Source of the DNA: Longimicrobium sp.
Lineage (GTDB): Bacteria; Gemmatimonadota; Gemmatimonadetes; Longimicrobiales; Longimicrobiaceae
Length of the DNA: 64,000 nt
Assembly: GCF_036388275.1 (NCBI RefSeq)
Contig: NZ_DASVSF010000099.1
Span: forward strand, 6,272 to 70,271
Direction: 5' to 3'
The position numbers and the translations under genes are program-made. Under the pieces are notes generated by a model. It was not told the DNA's origin. It saw only the letters and a list, made by a program, of their open reading frames with translations, and did no database searches. Each line of letters opens with the position of its first letter. The stretch's first letter is position 1. This document shows, piece by piece, positions 1 through 10,489 of this stretch.

Positions 1-1214
1 AGGGCAAGCCTCCGGAAGACGACGACGCCCTTCACGAGCACGCCCTCGAGGGGATGCGCGCGAACGGCGAAGTGTTTCCGCTGGAGGGCTCCATCTCGTG
101 CCTGCAGCTGGACAGCGAGCGGGTGTACACCGTCATCGCCCGCGACGTCACCGAGCGCAAGCGCGCCGAAGAGGCGCTCCGCAAGCAGGCGGCCGAGCTC
201 AAGTCGCTGAACCGGCAGCTGCAGGCGCGCCAGCGCGAGCTGGAAAACGCCATGGCCTCGCGCAGCCGGTTCTACGCCTCCATGAGCCACGAGCTGCGCA
301 CGCCCATCAACGCCATCCTGGGCTACAGCTCGCTGCTGCTCGACAGCATCTACGGCCCGCTCAACCCCGAGCAGTCCCGCGGCATCGAGCGCGCGCACGC
401 GGCCGCCAAGCACCTGCTGGAGCTGGTCAACGACATCCTCGACCTTTCCAAGATCGAGGCGGGCAAGGTGGACATCGAGGTGCAGCCCGCGCCGTTCCCT
501 TCCCTCGTGCAGGACCTGTTCGTCACCGTGCGCCCCCTGGCCGACGAGCACGGCTCGGAGCTCACGCTGGAGTCCGATGGCGACGCGGTGATCACCACCG
601 ACGCGCGGCGGGTGCGGCAGATCCTGCTGAACCTGCTTTCCAACGCCATCAAGTTCGGCGACGGCAAGCCCATCACCGTGCGCTGCCACAAGCGCGAGGA
701 CGGCGGGATGGAGGTCGACGTCATCGACCGGGGCCGGGGGATCGAGCCGCAGGACCTCGACCGCATCTTCGACGAGTTCGTGCAGCTGGCCGATCCCGAC
801 CAGCAGGTGGGCACCGGGCTGGGGCTGCCCATCTCGCGCCGCCTGGCGGTGCTGCTGGGGGGAACGCTGACGGTGGAGTCCACCGTGGGCGATGGAAGCG
901 CCTTCCGGCTGTGCCTGCCGCCCAAGCTGGACATGCGCCTGATTTCGGGAGAGGGCCTGCCCCTCCCCACCGCCACCACCGACCCGCCACAGCCGGCAGC
1001 CGTCGAAGCGATGGACGACGATGCGCCTGTCGACGAGGAGCCGACCGGCGATGAGCCTGCCGGTGGTGAACAGGCCGGCGGCGCACCGGGTGATGACGGT
1101 GCGCCTTCCGACGACAGCGAACCGGCCGCGTCCGGTGCACCGGCTGAAGACGGGGCCGACGAGGAGGTTCCGGCCGACGCAGACGAGTCCAGCCCCGCCC
1201 CACTGGCGAGTTGA
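1..1214 (+). CDS. PAS-containing sensor histidine kinase (5' end outside window)
   Basis: The reading frame is open from the left edge (first full codon at 3), so the N-terminus is missing. The visible part starts in the last strands of a PAS/PAC domain (RANGEVFPLEGSIS, then a DVTERKRAEEAL linker), followed by a short coiled coil. A HisKA box follows (MSHELRTPINAILGYSSLL; acceptor His codon at 288-290), then a HATPase_c domain with N box (LLNLLSNAIKFG) and G boxes (DRGRGI, GTGLGLPISRRL). All kinase motifs are intact. After the kinase core comes a tail of about 90 residues rich in Ala, Glu, Asp and Pro, unusual for this family and probably disordered. No response regulator is visible downstream, so the partner is unknown. 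An ATG at 54 is internal to the PAS domain and is not the real start. Confidence 0.93.
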   Translation, partial: GKPPEDDDALHEHALEGMRANGEVFPLEGSISCLQLDSERVYTVIARDVTERKRAEEALRKQAAELKSLNRQLQARQRELENAMASRSRFYASMSHELRTPINAILGYSSLLLDSIYGPLNPEQSRGIERAHAAAKHLLELVNDILDLSKIEAGKVDIEVQPAPFPSLVQDLFVTVRPLADEHGSELTLESDGDAVITTDARRVRQILLNLLSNAIKFGDGKPITVRCHKREDGGMEVDVIDRGRGIEPQDLDRIFDEFVQLADPDQQVGTGLGLPISRRLAVLLGGTLTVESTVGDGSAFRLCLPPKLDMRLISGEGLPLPTATTDPPQPAAVEAMDDDAPVDEEPTGDEPAGGEQAGGAPGDDGAPSDDSEPAASGAPAEDGADEEVPADADESSPAPLAS

Positions 1215-1238
1215 GCCGACGGCGCCGGCCACAGCAAA

Positions 1239-1275
1239 GAAGGGCCCTCCGCGAGATCGTCGTGGAGGGCCCTTC
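1239..1275 (+). terminator. Stem-loop after the histidine kinase
   Basis: A perfect 12-bp stem (GAAGGGCCCTCC, 1239-1250, with its complement at 1264-1275) and a 13-nt loop lie 25 nt after the kinase stop codon. There is no long T tract, so termination strength is an inference. Confidence 0.65.
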
Positions 1276-1421
1276 GTCCGAGGCGCAACGTGAGCGGGTG
1301 AACCCGCTGGCAAAGCGGAGAAGCCCCAACACGCACCGCTCGACCCGGCGGAGGTGTTCACGTTCGGGCTTCACCTGCACGCATTCTCGTGGATCCGTGT
1401 CGACTCTCTGCCGCAATGATT

Positions 1422-1453
1422 CGGCCCTCTCGAGCATTTGCTCGGAAGGGCCG
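1422..1453 (-). terminator. Stem-loop downstream of the lytic transglycosylase
   Basis: Two 15-nt arms with one mismatch and one wobble close on a 2-nt loop. The hairpin lies about 60 nt beyond the stop of the minus-strand transglycosylase. The rest of the 300-nt gap (1215-1515) shows no gene. Confidence 0.5.
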
Positions 1454-1515
1454 CTTTCATTCTCCGGGTGGTCCGCCGCCGCGTCGACGACCGCAGCGAC
1501 TTAACGCGATTTTGC

Positions 1516-2172
1516 TTACTTCCTGTCCTTGCCCAGCACCATCTCCACATACCCGTTGTTCGGGTCCGCGCCCTGGCGCAGCAGGCCGTCCACGCGCTCG
1601 GGGCCGCGGTTGTAGGCCAGCAGGGCCAGCTGCAGGTTTCCGTCGTACTTCTTGACCAACGTGGCCAGGTAGCGGAAGCCGATGCGCAGGTTTGTGTCGC
1701 GGTCGAACAGGTCGTTGCGGTTCACGCCGGCCTTGAAGTAGCGGGCCGTCGAAGGCATCAGCTGCGTGAGCCCCACCGCGCCCACCGGGCTGACGGCGCG
1801 CCGGTTGAACTCGCTCTCGGCGCGCACCAGACCGAACGCCACCTCGGGCTCGATCCCCTCGGCCAGGGCGATGTCCTCGATGCGCTCGGCGAGATCCGCG
1901 GGAATGCCGAACCGCGCAGACTTTTCGTGGATGCGCTTCAGGCGGTCGATCTCCACCTGCTGAAGCTCGATGACGCCCTCGGGGGCGGAGGCCGCAAAGC
2001 CGCTGGCGAACGGCACGGCGACGCGCCCGTCCGCGGCCCGCACGCCCAGCAGGAACGCGCACAGGAACAGCGCCACCCCGGTAAGGGCGGTGCGCGCGGC
2101 GGCGGTCAATTCAAGCCGCGGCGCTTTGCGGGCCTCGACTTCGGCCTGCAGCTTGAGGATGATTGAATGCAT
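1516..2172 (-). CDS. Membrane-anchored lytic transglycosylase, SLT family 1
   Basis: Predicted to cleave the MurNAc-GlcNAc bond of peptidoglycan in the periplasm. It has 218 residues. An N-terminal hydrophobic segment (about residues 28-48, TALTGVALFLCAFLLG) acts as signal anchor. A short linker leads to an SLT domain from about residue 95: catalytic Glu in VRAESEFN, the GAVGLTQLMPSTA motif, the RIGFRYLATLVKKY helix and LALLAYNRGPERV near the end. The order and motifs match the Slt/MltC-like catalytic fold with no accessory LysM domain. The ATG at 2172 has a good ribosome site (GGAGG, 7 nt upstream). It is probably its own transcription unit, since the 58-nt gap to moaC is on the upstream side. 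Confidence 0.92.
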   Translation of the reverse strand: MHSIILKLQAEVEARKAPRLELTAAARTALTGVALFLCAFLLGVRAADGRVAVPFASGFAASAPEGVIELQQVEIDRLKRIHEKSARFGIPADLAERIEDIALAEGIEPEVAFGLVRAESEFNRRAVSPVGAVGLTQLMPSTARYFKAGVNRNDLFDRDTNLRIGFRYLATLVKKYDGNLQLALLAYNRGPERVDGLLRQGADPNNGYVEMVLGKDRK

Positions 2173-2230
2173 GGGTGGTGCCTCCGTTCTTCACAGGTCG
2201 AGCCCCCAACAGAGCAAGCGGTATGCCGGG

Positions 2231-2725
2231 TCAGCCCCCGTCCGGGGCGGTCCAGATTCCGCTGCGGCCCCCCTCCTTGCGGAGCAGCCGCACGCCCTCG
2301 ATGACCATTCCGCGGTCCCGCGCCTTGCACATGTCGTAAGCGGTGAGCAGGGCGCACGATACGGCCGTGAGCGCCTCCATCTCCACTCCCGTCCGCGCCT
2401 CCACCCGCGCCGTCGCGGTCACCCGCAGCCCCGGGAGCGAGGGGTCGGGCGCCACCTCCACCTCCACCGAATCGAGGGGAAGGGGGTGGCACAGGGGCAC
2501 CAGGTCGGCGGTGCGTTTTGCGCCCATGATGCCCGCCAATTGGGCAATCACGAGCACGTTTCCCTTCGCGGTGCGCCCTTCGACGATGGCCGCGAGGGTG
2601 TCGGGCGACATGCGGATGACTCCTTCCGCGGTCGCAACCCGTTGCGTGGGCGCCTTTTGGCCTACGTCCACCATGCGGGGACGGCCCTGCGGGTCCAGGT
2701 GGGTGAAGCCGGGATCGTCACTCAT
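2231..2725 (-). CDS. moaC: Cyclic pyranopterin monophosphate synthase MoaC
   Basis: MoaC converts the MoaA product (3',8-cyclo-GTP) to cyclic pyranopterin monophosphate in molybdenum cofactor synthesis, in the cytosol. The 164 residues match the usual family length. Family hallmarks are visible: MVDVGQKAPTQRVA near the start, the KGNVLVIAQLAGIMGAKRT helix, the LVPLCHPLPLD active-site loop and VEVEALTAV-like and YDMCKARD motifs toward the end. No other moa gene lies in the window, so the pathway is split in this genome. It lies 84 nt upstream... in transcription order it follows plsC, so it may be the last gene of a thiL-plsC-moaC unit. Confidence 0.95.
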   Translation of the reverse strand: MSDDPGFTHLDPQGRPRMVDVGQKAPTQRVATAEGVIRMSPDTLAAIVEGRTAKGNVLVIAQLAGIMGAKRTADLVPLCHPLPLDSVEVEVAPDPSLPGLRVTATARVEARTGVEMEALTAVSCALLTAYDMCKARDRGMVIEGVRLLRKEGGRSGIWTAPDGG

Positions 2726-2809
2726 GGGAGGTGGTGGGGCAGGTGTCCCAGGCAGGTGGGGCGGCCGTGACCGCCAAGTGCAAACGAATGACTCGTCAAG
2801 AGGCGCCGG

Positions 2810-3580
2810 TCACGATGCGCGGCGGGCGGACCCGGAAACTTCTTCTCGCCCGGCTTCCAGCGGCGGCATCGACTCGGTCTCGGCGAGGCGCTCCACGAAC
2901 ACGGCGCGCACACGCTCCGTGAGCGCCTCCAGGTCTTCGCCGGGGCGCACCGTCACCGGCGGCTCGAAGTAGACGTGGATGGTAGCCGGGCGCACGGAAA
3001 AGGTATCGGGGCGCATGATGTCGTAGCTGCCCGTCACCACCGTGGGAATGATGGGGATGCCTGACTCGTGCGCCAGGACGAACGCCCCCTTCTTGAACGG
3101 CTGCAGGCGCCCCGTGCGCGAGCGCGTCCCTTCCGCGAAGATGATCACCACGCTTCGCTGCTCCCGCATCTGCTGCCCGGCGACGCGCAGGCTTTCCACC
3201 GCGCGTTCGCGGTTGCTGCGGTCGATGGAGATGTGCCCCGCGGCCTTCCACGCCAGGCCGAACACGGGCACCCGCTCCAGCTCCTTCTTGGCGACGAAGT
3301 GAAAATCCACCTTCAGCAGCACGGCAATGGCGAAGACGTCGAACCAGGACACGTGATTGGCGACGAGGATGAAAGGCTCCCCCGGCTTCACGTTCTCCAT
3401 CCCGTGCGCCACCGCCCGCGACTCGCTGGACCACAGCGCAATCCGCGCCCACTGCCGCGACCACGCGACGAACAAGTGGCCTCGCACCCCGAACAGCGCC
3501 AGGATGATCGCCATCCCCCCGTAGCTGAAGGTGGCGATCGTCATCCAGAACACCATCCAGAGCGCCCGGACGATCCCCAT
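2810..3580 (-). CDS. plsC: 1-acyl-sn-glycerol-3-phosphate acyltransferase (PlsC/LPLAT family)
   Basis: Transfers an acyl chain to lysophosphatidic acid, giving phosphatidic acid at the inner membrane; this feeds the CdsA step encoded at 57.8 kb. The 256 residues start with a hydrophobic segment (VRALWMVFWMTIATFSYGGM). The acyltransferase blocks follow in order: NHVSWFD (the H-x4-D catalytic pair), FVAKKELERVP, FAEGTRSRTGRL (block III) and PIIPTVVTGSY (block IV). I chose the ATG at 3580 because it overlaps the thiL stop (TGATG), which implies translational coupling. A longer frame to 3688 exists but its extra residues are Arg-rich shadow sequence of thiL. The C-terminus carries a short Glu/Arg-rich tail. 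Confidence 0.92.
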   Translation of the reverse strand: MGIVRALWMVFWMTIATFSYGGMAIILALFGVRGHLFVAWSRQWARIALWSSESRAVAHGMENVKPGEPFILVANHVSWFDVFAIAVLLKVDFHFVAKKELERVPVFGLAWKAAGHISIDRSNRERAVESLRVAGQQMREQRSVVIIFAEGTRSRTGRLQPFKKGAFVLAHESGIPIIPTVVTGSYDIMRPDTFSVRPATIHVYFEPPVTVRPGEDLEALTERVRAVFVERLAETESMPPLEAGREEVSGSARRAS

Positions 3581-4593
3581 CAGGCGCCGTCGCGGAAGTG
3601 CTGCCATCCCCCGCCCTGCACGGGCGTCCGGTGCCCCTCGGCGTCCACGAACCAGACGCCGGCGCCCCCGCCCACGCGCCCGACGCAACTTAGCGGCACC
3701 CCGAAAGCCCGCACGAACGCGTCCACGTGGGGCTGCACGGCACCGACGGGCGCGGTGAAGCAGAGCTCGTAGTCTTCACCGCCGTGAAGGCCCGCGCGCA
3801 CCGTGGTTTCCGGCGAGCGAGCGCGGGCGGCGGGGTGCACGGGAAGCAGCTCGGGAACCAGGAGGATGGCCACGCCGCTGGAGGCCGAGAGGTGCGCGGC
3901 GTCGCCCGCGAGGCCATCGGAAAGGTCGATCATGGCGGAGGGCACACCGCGGCCCAGCAGCCACAGGGCCTCACGGATGCGCGGCAGCGGACGCGCGAAG
4001 CGGGCGCGCGCGCCGGGCCTGGGCTGCTTTCCTGCCTCCAGCGCCGCCACGCACGCCGCGGCGCCGCCCAGTTCGCCGGTGACCCACACCTCGTGCCCGT
4101 GCGCGGCCCCGGAGCGCAGCACGGGACGCGGCGCCTCGCCGACGACGGTGACGTCCACCACCACCGGCCCGGGCGACCGGGTGGTGTCTCCCCCCAGCAG
4201 CAGCCCGCCGACGGACTCCGCCGCCTCGCGGCACCCCGCCATCAGCTGCTGGGCGAACTCGCCCGCGTCCTCCGTTGGCACCGCGAGCGACACCAGGATG
4301 CCGATGGGCCGCGCCGCCACCGCCGCCAGGTCGCTGAGCGCCGCCGCCGCCGCACGCCAGCCGATTTCGTGGGGGGTCAGCCAGTCGCGGCGGAAGTGCA
4401 CCCCCTCCACGCTCATGTCGGTGGAGAGCGCCACCCCCTCGGCGGCCACGACGGCGCAGTCGTCGCCGGGCGCCACGCGCACGTCGGCTCGCGCCCCCTC
4501 GGCCGGCCCGTTCGCGAGAAAGCCGCGGATCAGGTCGAACTCGGGGCCGGGCGCAAGGCGGGGGCCGGGGGTGTTGGGCGGACGTTCGCGCAT
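3580..4593 (-). CDS. thiL: Thiamine-monophosphate kinase ThiL
   Basis: Phosphorylates thiamine monophosphate with ATP to give the active cofactor thiamine diphosphate. The 337 residues match ThiL. Motifs seen: the N-terminal FDLIRGF helix, GDDCAVV (Mg/ATP-binding Asp pair), STDMSVEGVHFRRDW, the RAAAAALSDLAAVAARP segment with the family's (A/N)xSDxAAMG-like signature, GGDTTRSPG, and GGEDYELCFTAP near the end. It is first in a minus-strand unit with plsC, whose start overlaps this stop. Upstream lie octamer repeats rather than a recognisable promoter. Confidence 0.95.
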   Translation of the reverse strand: MRERPPNTPGPRLAPGPEFDLIRGFLANGPAEGARADVRVAPGDDCAVVAAEGVALSTDMSVEGVHFRRDWLTPHEIGWRAAAAALSDLAAVAARPIGILVSLAVPTEDAGEFAQQLMAGCREAAESVGGLLLGGDTTRSPGPVVVDVTVVGEAPRPVLRSGAAHGHEVWVTGELGGAAACVAALEAGKQPRPGARARFARPLPRIREALWLLGRGVPSAMIDLSDGLAGDAAHLSASSGVAILLVPELLPVHPAARARSPETTVRAGLHGGEDYELCFTAPVGAVQPHVDAFVRAFGVPLSCVGRVGGGAGVWFVDAEGHRTPVQGGGWQHFRDGA

Positions 4594-4627
4594 GCAGACA
4601 ACATAGTGCGAAAGCGAAGGGAAGAAA

Positions 4628-4659
4628 GTGCGTGAGTGCGTTCGTGCGTGAGTGCGGCA
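4628..4659 (+). repeat. Octamer tandem repeat, 4 units (GTGCGNNA)
   Basis: Four imperfect copies of an 8-bp unit: GTGCGTGA, GTGCGTTC, GTGCGTGA, GTGCGGCA. The array lies just upstream of the thiL start. The same unit occurs in inverse orientation at 4749-4780, and again at 10367, 33963 and 34223. Confidence 0.85.
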
Positions 4660-4704
4660 CTTCGGGACATTCGAAAGAACCCGGCTGCATCCCCCAAACG
4701 AGCC

Positions 4705-4733
4705 GCGCCGGCACCCGAGGAGGATGCCGGCGC
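4705..4733 (-). terminator. Stem-loop downstream of acnA
   Basis: A 9-bp perfect stem (GCGCCGGCA with TGCCGGCGC) and an 11-nt loop lie about 50 nt beyond the acnA stop and between the two inverse octamer arrays. Only a weak T run follows on the minus strand. Confidence 0.55.
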
Positions 4734-4748
4734 AGCTTCGCAGTTCAC

Positions 4749-4780
4749 TTCCGCACTAACGCACTAACGCACTCCCGCAC
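4749..4780 (-). repeat. Octamer tandem repeat, 4 units, inverse of the array at 4628
   Basis: Four 8-bp units read on the plus strand as TTCCGCAC, TAACGCAC, TAACGCAC, TCCCGCAC, that is GTGCGNNA on the minus strand. The array ends 2 nt before the acnA stop codon. Together with the array at 4628 it forms a widely spaced inverted pair around the stem-loop. Confidence 0.85.
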
Positions 4781-4782
4781 GA

Positions 4783-7728
<2,946 letters not shown>

Positions 7729-8011
7729 CAACGATCTCCTGTTCAGGAACCAGAACCCAGGGTGCGCCCCGCCGCCCTCACCACCCGGCCACCCGTCCGT
7801 GCGACGGGGCGCGTACCATCGACAGTTTATCCCCCGTGGCGCGCGTCCGAAAGTCGGGACGGCGCTCCAGGAGATGGGCCTGGCGGCGAACCCCGTACGA
7901 GCGTGCAAGCGACGCTCCATCCGCCGTGCAGGACCGGGCCGAATCCGTTACGTTGTGGGCCGCGCCGGCGGGTCCGGGCGAGCGAGGAAAAACACGGGAG
8001 ACGTATCCGCG

Positions 8012-8374
8012 ATGAGCCGCGAAGTGATCCTGATCGGGGACAAGGTCCTCATCAAGCCCGAAGAAGAGAACCAGCAGACGCCGTCGGGGCTGTTTCTGCC
8101 GCAGGGGGTGCAGCAGAAGGAGCAGGTGATGCAGGGATACGTGGTGAACACCGGCCCCGGCTACCCGCTGGGCGAGGCGGCGGCGGATGGAGAAACGTGG
8201 ACCGGACGCACGCGCACCGAGCTGCGCTACGTGCCGCTGCAGGCGGAGAAGGGAGACTACGCGATCTTCCTGAAGACGCCCGCGGTGGAGGTGGAGATCG
8301 ACGGCAGCAAGTACCAGATCGTTCCGCACAACGCCATTCTCCTCCTCATCCGCGACCGCATCCCGCTGCCGTGA
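8012..8374 (+). CDS. GroES-like co-chaperonin family protein
   Basis: A 120-residue protein with the Cpn10 pattern: an N-terminal strand DKVLIKPEEE, then the mobile-loop region TPSGLFLPQGVQQKEQ, then GYVVNTGPGYPLG, and a C-terminal strand IVPHNAILLLI. True GroES is about 95 residues; the extra 25 lie in the middle (GEAAADGETWTGRTRTELRY). No groEL is adjacent, so this is probably a divergent second Cpn10 and not the main GroES. The ATG at 8012 was chosen because homology begins there and a GGGAG lies 12 nt upstream; the frame continues upstream without support. Whether it works with GroEL cannot be told from sequence. Confidence 0.8.
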   Translation: MSREVILIGDKVLIKPEEENQQTPSGLFLPQGVQQKEQVMQGYVVNTGPGYPLGEAAADGETWTGRTRTELRYVPLQAEKGDYAIFLKTPAVEVEIDGSKYQIVPHNAILLLIRDRIPLP

Positions 8375-8523
8375 GGATCGTCGAGGACGTGGATTGAGGG
8401 GATCGAGGAGGAACTGGTAGAAGGCGTATTTTCGTGAGATACCGCCGGTCTCATCTCCGGCGGTTGAGAAGAAAGGCAGGGATCTCGTGCAGCGCCAACC
8501 CGGATGCGGACCGGCGGCTCGCG

Positions 8524-8578
8524 CCCGGCGGTTGAAACCGCGTCTGGAAATTCACGAAGTCCGCCTGCGCGGACTGCG
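8524..8578 (+). repeat. REP-like repeat, left copy
   Basis: It contains the palindromic core GTCCGC-CTGC-GCGGAC and a neighbouring GGTTGAAACC palindrome. It is a near-perfect inverse of 9018-9072. Related cores occur at 15785-15806 and 22464-22479. Confidence 0.8.
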
Positions 8579-8592
8579 GTCTACAGGGGATC

Positions 8593-9009
8593 GTGCGAGG
8601 GAATTACGCGAAGCTCTACCTGCACCTGGTGTGGGCCACGTGGGATCGGCTGCCGCTGATCACCCCTGAGTTGCGCGTGCCCATCTACCAAGCCCTGCAC
8701 GAGCAGGCGAACCGGACCGGTTGCGAGATGATCGCGGTCGGAGGAATCCAGGACCACGTGCACGTCCTCCTGAAGATGCCGACGACGGTTTCCATCGCGG
8801 AGATCGTCAAGAGCCTGAAGGGCGGGTCCACACACGTCGTCACGCACGCCGTGCAGCGCGGCTCGTTCTTCAAATGGCAGGGCAGCTACGGCGCATTTAC
8901 TGTTTCCCGCACGCACGTCCCCATGGTCCGCGCCTACGTCTTGAACCAGGAACGGCATCATCGTGAAAACCGCCTCAGCCGCACGCTCGAGCGCATGTCC
9001 GAGCACTGA
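8593..9009 (+). CDS. IS200-like / REP-associated tyrosine transposase (Y1_Tnp)
   Basis: A single-strand DNA transposase of the HUH superfamily with one catalytic tyrosine. The 138 residues include an N-terminal strand YLHLVWATWDR, the HUH motif in IQDHVHVLLKMP (His-x-His), a SIAEIVKSLKGG helix, the WQGSYGAF strand and the C-terminal helix AYVLNQERHH carrying the likely catalytic Tyr. The length is right for TnpA-IS200/RAYT proteins and shows no truncation. Translation starts at a GTG at 8593 with AGGGGA just upstream. No TnpB partner is present. Flanking inverted REP-like repeats point to the RAYT group, which may mobilise REP sequences rather than itself. Confidence 0.9.
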   Translation: MRGNYAKLYLHLVWATWDRLPLITPELRVPIYQALHEQANRTGCEMIAVGGIQDHVHVLLKMPTTVSIAEIVKSLKGGSTHVVTHAVQRGSFFKWQGSYGAFTVSRTHVPMVRAYVLNQERHHRENRLSRTLERMSEH

Positions 9010-9017
9010 AGCCGCGG

Positions 9018-9072
9018 CCGCAGTCCGCGAAGGCGGACTTCGTGAAGTTCCAGCCGCGGTTTCAACCGCCCG
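9018..9072 (-). repeat. REP-like repeat, right copy
   Basis: Reverse complement of 8524-8578 with about 4 substitutions. It starts within 10 nt of the transposase stop codon. Confidence 0.8.
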
Positions 9073-9135
9073 GACGGAGGCCGGCCCTAACCGCACCTCA
9101 CCCGCCGACGCACGACACCACGTCGCAGCCACCCT

Positions 9136-9339
9136 TCATTCGTCGTCGAGTCCGTCGCCCACCGCCAGATCGAACTCGGCGTCGACTTCTGTCATCTCTG
9201 CGGCGTAGTCAGGATCGCGCCCGGCTTCCTCGTACGCAGCGTACCCCGCACGGACCTGACGGACCCAACCCGTGCTGTCCGACATGTCTTCGCGATCACG
9301 CCACATACCGATGAACGGCTCTTGCTCGATGGGGATCAT
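9136..9339 (-). CDS. Small acidic orphan protein, antitoxin-like
   Basis: A 67-residue acidic protein. The first half (EPFIGMWRDREDMSDSTGWV) resembles the C-terminal tail of some bacterial antitoxins that sit before PIN toxins; that resemblance is from memory and is not proof. The ATG at 9339 has a strong ribosome site (AGGAGA, 2-3 nt gap), so it looks translated. No toxin gene follows; the next sequence in its direction is the REP/Y1 transposase element, so a partner could have been lost. Function unknown. Confidence 0.6.
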   Translation of the reverse strand: MIPIEQEPFIGMWRDREDMSDSTGWVRQVRAGYAAYEEAGRDPDYAAEMTEVDAEFDLAVGDGLDDE

Positions 9340-9405
9340 GATCTCCTCGCGTGAGCTGCCTCGAGTATAGTAATCCCGCGCCGTCCAAAGCGGCAGGGTT
9401 CTGCG

Positions 9406-10362
9406 TCAGACGCCCGCTTCGACGTGCTCCTCGGCGCGCCCGAGGGCCACGCAGCGGTGCTCCTCGAAGTCGCGGGGCTCGATCTGGATGGTCAGGTGGT
9501 GAAGGCCGAAGCGGTCGTGCAGCACGCAGTGCAGGTCCGCCAGGATCTCGCCCGAGTGGCGCCGCTCCATCCGCTCGCCGACCACGGCGTGCGCGCTCAG
9601 CGCATCCAATCCGCTCGTGATCGTCCACACGTGCAGATCGTGCACGTCCTCCACCCCGTCCACGCCCAGCATGGCCCCGCGCACCGCCCCCAGGTCGATG
9701 TGCGCCGGCGTGCCCTCCAGCAGCACCCCCACGCTCTCCTTCAGCAGGTGCCACGACGAGTACAGCACCAGCACCGCGATGGCCACGGAGACGGCGGGAT
9801 CCGCCCACGCCCAGCCGAACGCCCAGATCAGCAGGCCTCCGGTGATGGCACCGACGCTGCCCAGCGCGTCCGTCAGCAGGTGAAGCCAGGCGCCGCGGAT
9901 GTTCAGGCTTTCGTCCCTGCCGCCGTGAAGGATCACCAGCCCCGCCACGTTCACCGCCAGCCCGCCCACGGCAATGATCATCACCGTGAGCCCCGCCACC
10001 GGTTCCGGCGCGCGGAAGCGATGCCACGCCTCGACGAAGATGAAGAGGGCGATGGCGATCAGCGTGGCCGCGTTGGCGAGCGCCGCCAGGATCTCGGTGC
10101 GGTGATAGCCGAACGTGCGCCGGGGCGTCGCCGGCTTCTGCGCCATCCAGATGGCGAACAGCGACAGCGCCAGCGCCCCCACGTCCGACAGCATGTGCCC
10201 GGCGTCCGCCAGCAGGGCCAGGGAGTTGGCCAGGATGCCGCCGACCACCTCCGCCACCAGGTACACCGCGGCCAGGGCGAGCGTCAGCTTCAGCCGCCGC
10301 GTGTTGCGCGCGGCGCCGTGGGAATGCGAGTGGCCGTGCCCGTGGTGATGTCCGGCGCCCAT
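9406..10362 (-). CDS. Cation diffusion facilitator (CDF) metal exporter
   Basis: Inner-membrane metal/proton antiporter, probably for Zn(II) or Co(II), of the CzcD/ZitB type. The 318 residues begin with a His-rich cytosolic tail (HHHGHGHSHSHG), then six hydrophobic segments. The first holds ALLADAGHMLSD and the fifth ILHGGRDESLN to HLLTDALGS, where the H/D metal-site residues of the family lie. The C-terminal cytosolic domain (about 215-318) carries VHDLHVWTITSG. The 5' region is odd: directly upstream of the ATG are four octamer repeats and no Shine-Dalgarno sequence. Confidence 0.93.
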   Translation of the reverse strand: MGAGHHHGHGHSHSHGAARNTRRLKLTLALAAVYLVAEVVGGILANSLALLADAGHMLSDVGALALSLFAIWMAQKPATPRRTFGYHRTEILAALANAATLIAIALFIFVEAWHRFRAPEPVAGLTVMIIAVGGLAVNVAGLVILHGGRDESLNIRGAWLHLLTDALGSVGAITGGLLIWAFGWAWADPAVSVAIAVLVLYSSWHLLKESVGVLLEGTPAHIDLGAVRGAMLGVDGVEDVHDLHVWTITSGLDALSAHAVVGERMERRHSGEILADLHCVLHDRFGLHHLTIQIEPRDFEEHRCVALGRAEEHVEAGV

Positions 10363-10366
10363 GGGA

Positions 10367-10398
10367 GTGCGTGAGTGCGTTAGTGCGGGAGTGCGTGA
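10367..10398 (+). repeat. Octamer tandem repeat, 4 units
   Basis: GTGCGTGA, GTGCGTTA, GTGCGGGA, GTGCGTGA, in exact 8-bp register. The array begins 4 nt from the CDF start codon and so occupies its ribosome-binding region. Confidence 0.88.
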
Positions 10399-10457
10399 GC
10401 GAACCGCCTGGATGCATACCGCGGGAGATGGCGGAAGTTCGCGTCCGCGGCAGAAAC

Positions 10458-10482
10458 GAAAAAGGCGCGCCGGAGCGCGCCT
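10458..10482 (-). terminator. Rho-independent terminator of lgt
   Basis: On the minus strand an 8-bp stem (AGGCGCGC with GCGCGCCT) and a 4-nt loop are followed by TTTTTC. It lies 8 nt after the lgt stop. Confidence 0.85.
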
Positions 10483-10489
10483 CGATGCG

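Larger units (their letters stand above)
8524..9072 (+). mobile_element. Y1-transposase gene flanked by inverted REP-like repeats
   Basis: The transposase gene at 8593-9009 lies between two 55-bp sequences that are reverse complements with about 4 mismatches (8524-8578 and 9018-9072). The layout matches RAYT/REP units known from Proteobacteria, where a single-domain Y1 transposase sits between REP palindromes. No target duplication was identified. Confidence 0.75.

Noticed and set aside
4628..4780. Octamer arrays as a CRISPR
   Set aside because: Units are 8 bp with no spacers; no cas genes.
7729..8011. A heat-shock (CIRCE-type) operator before the GroES-like gene
   Set aside because: No TTAGCACTC-type inverted repeat found in the 283-nt gap.
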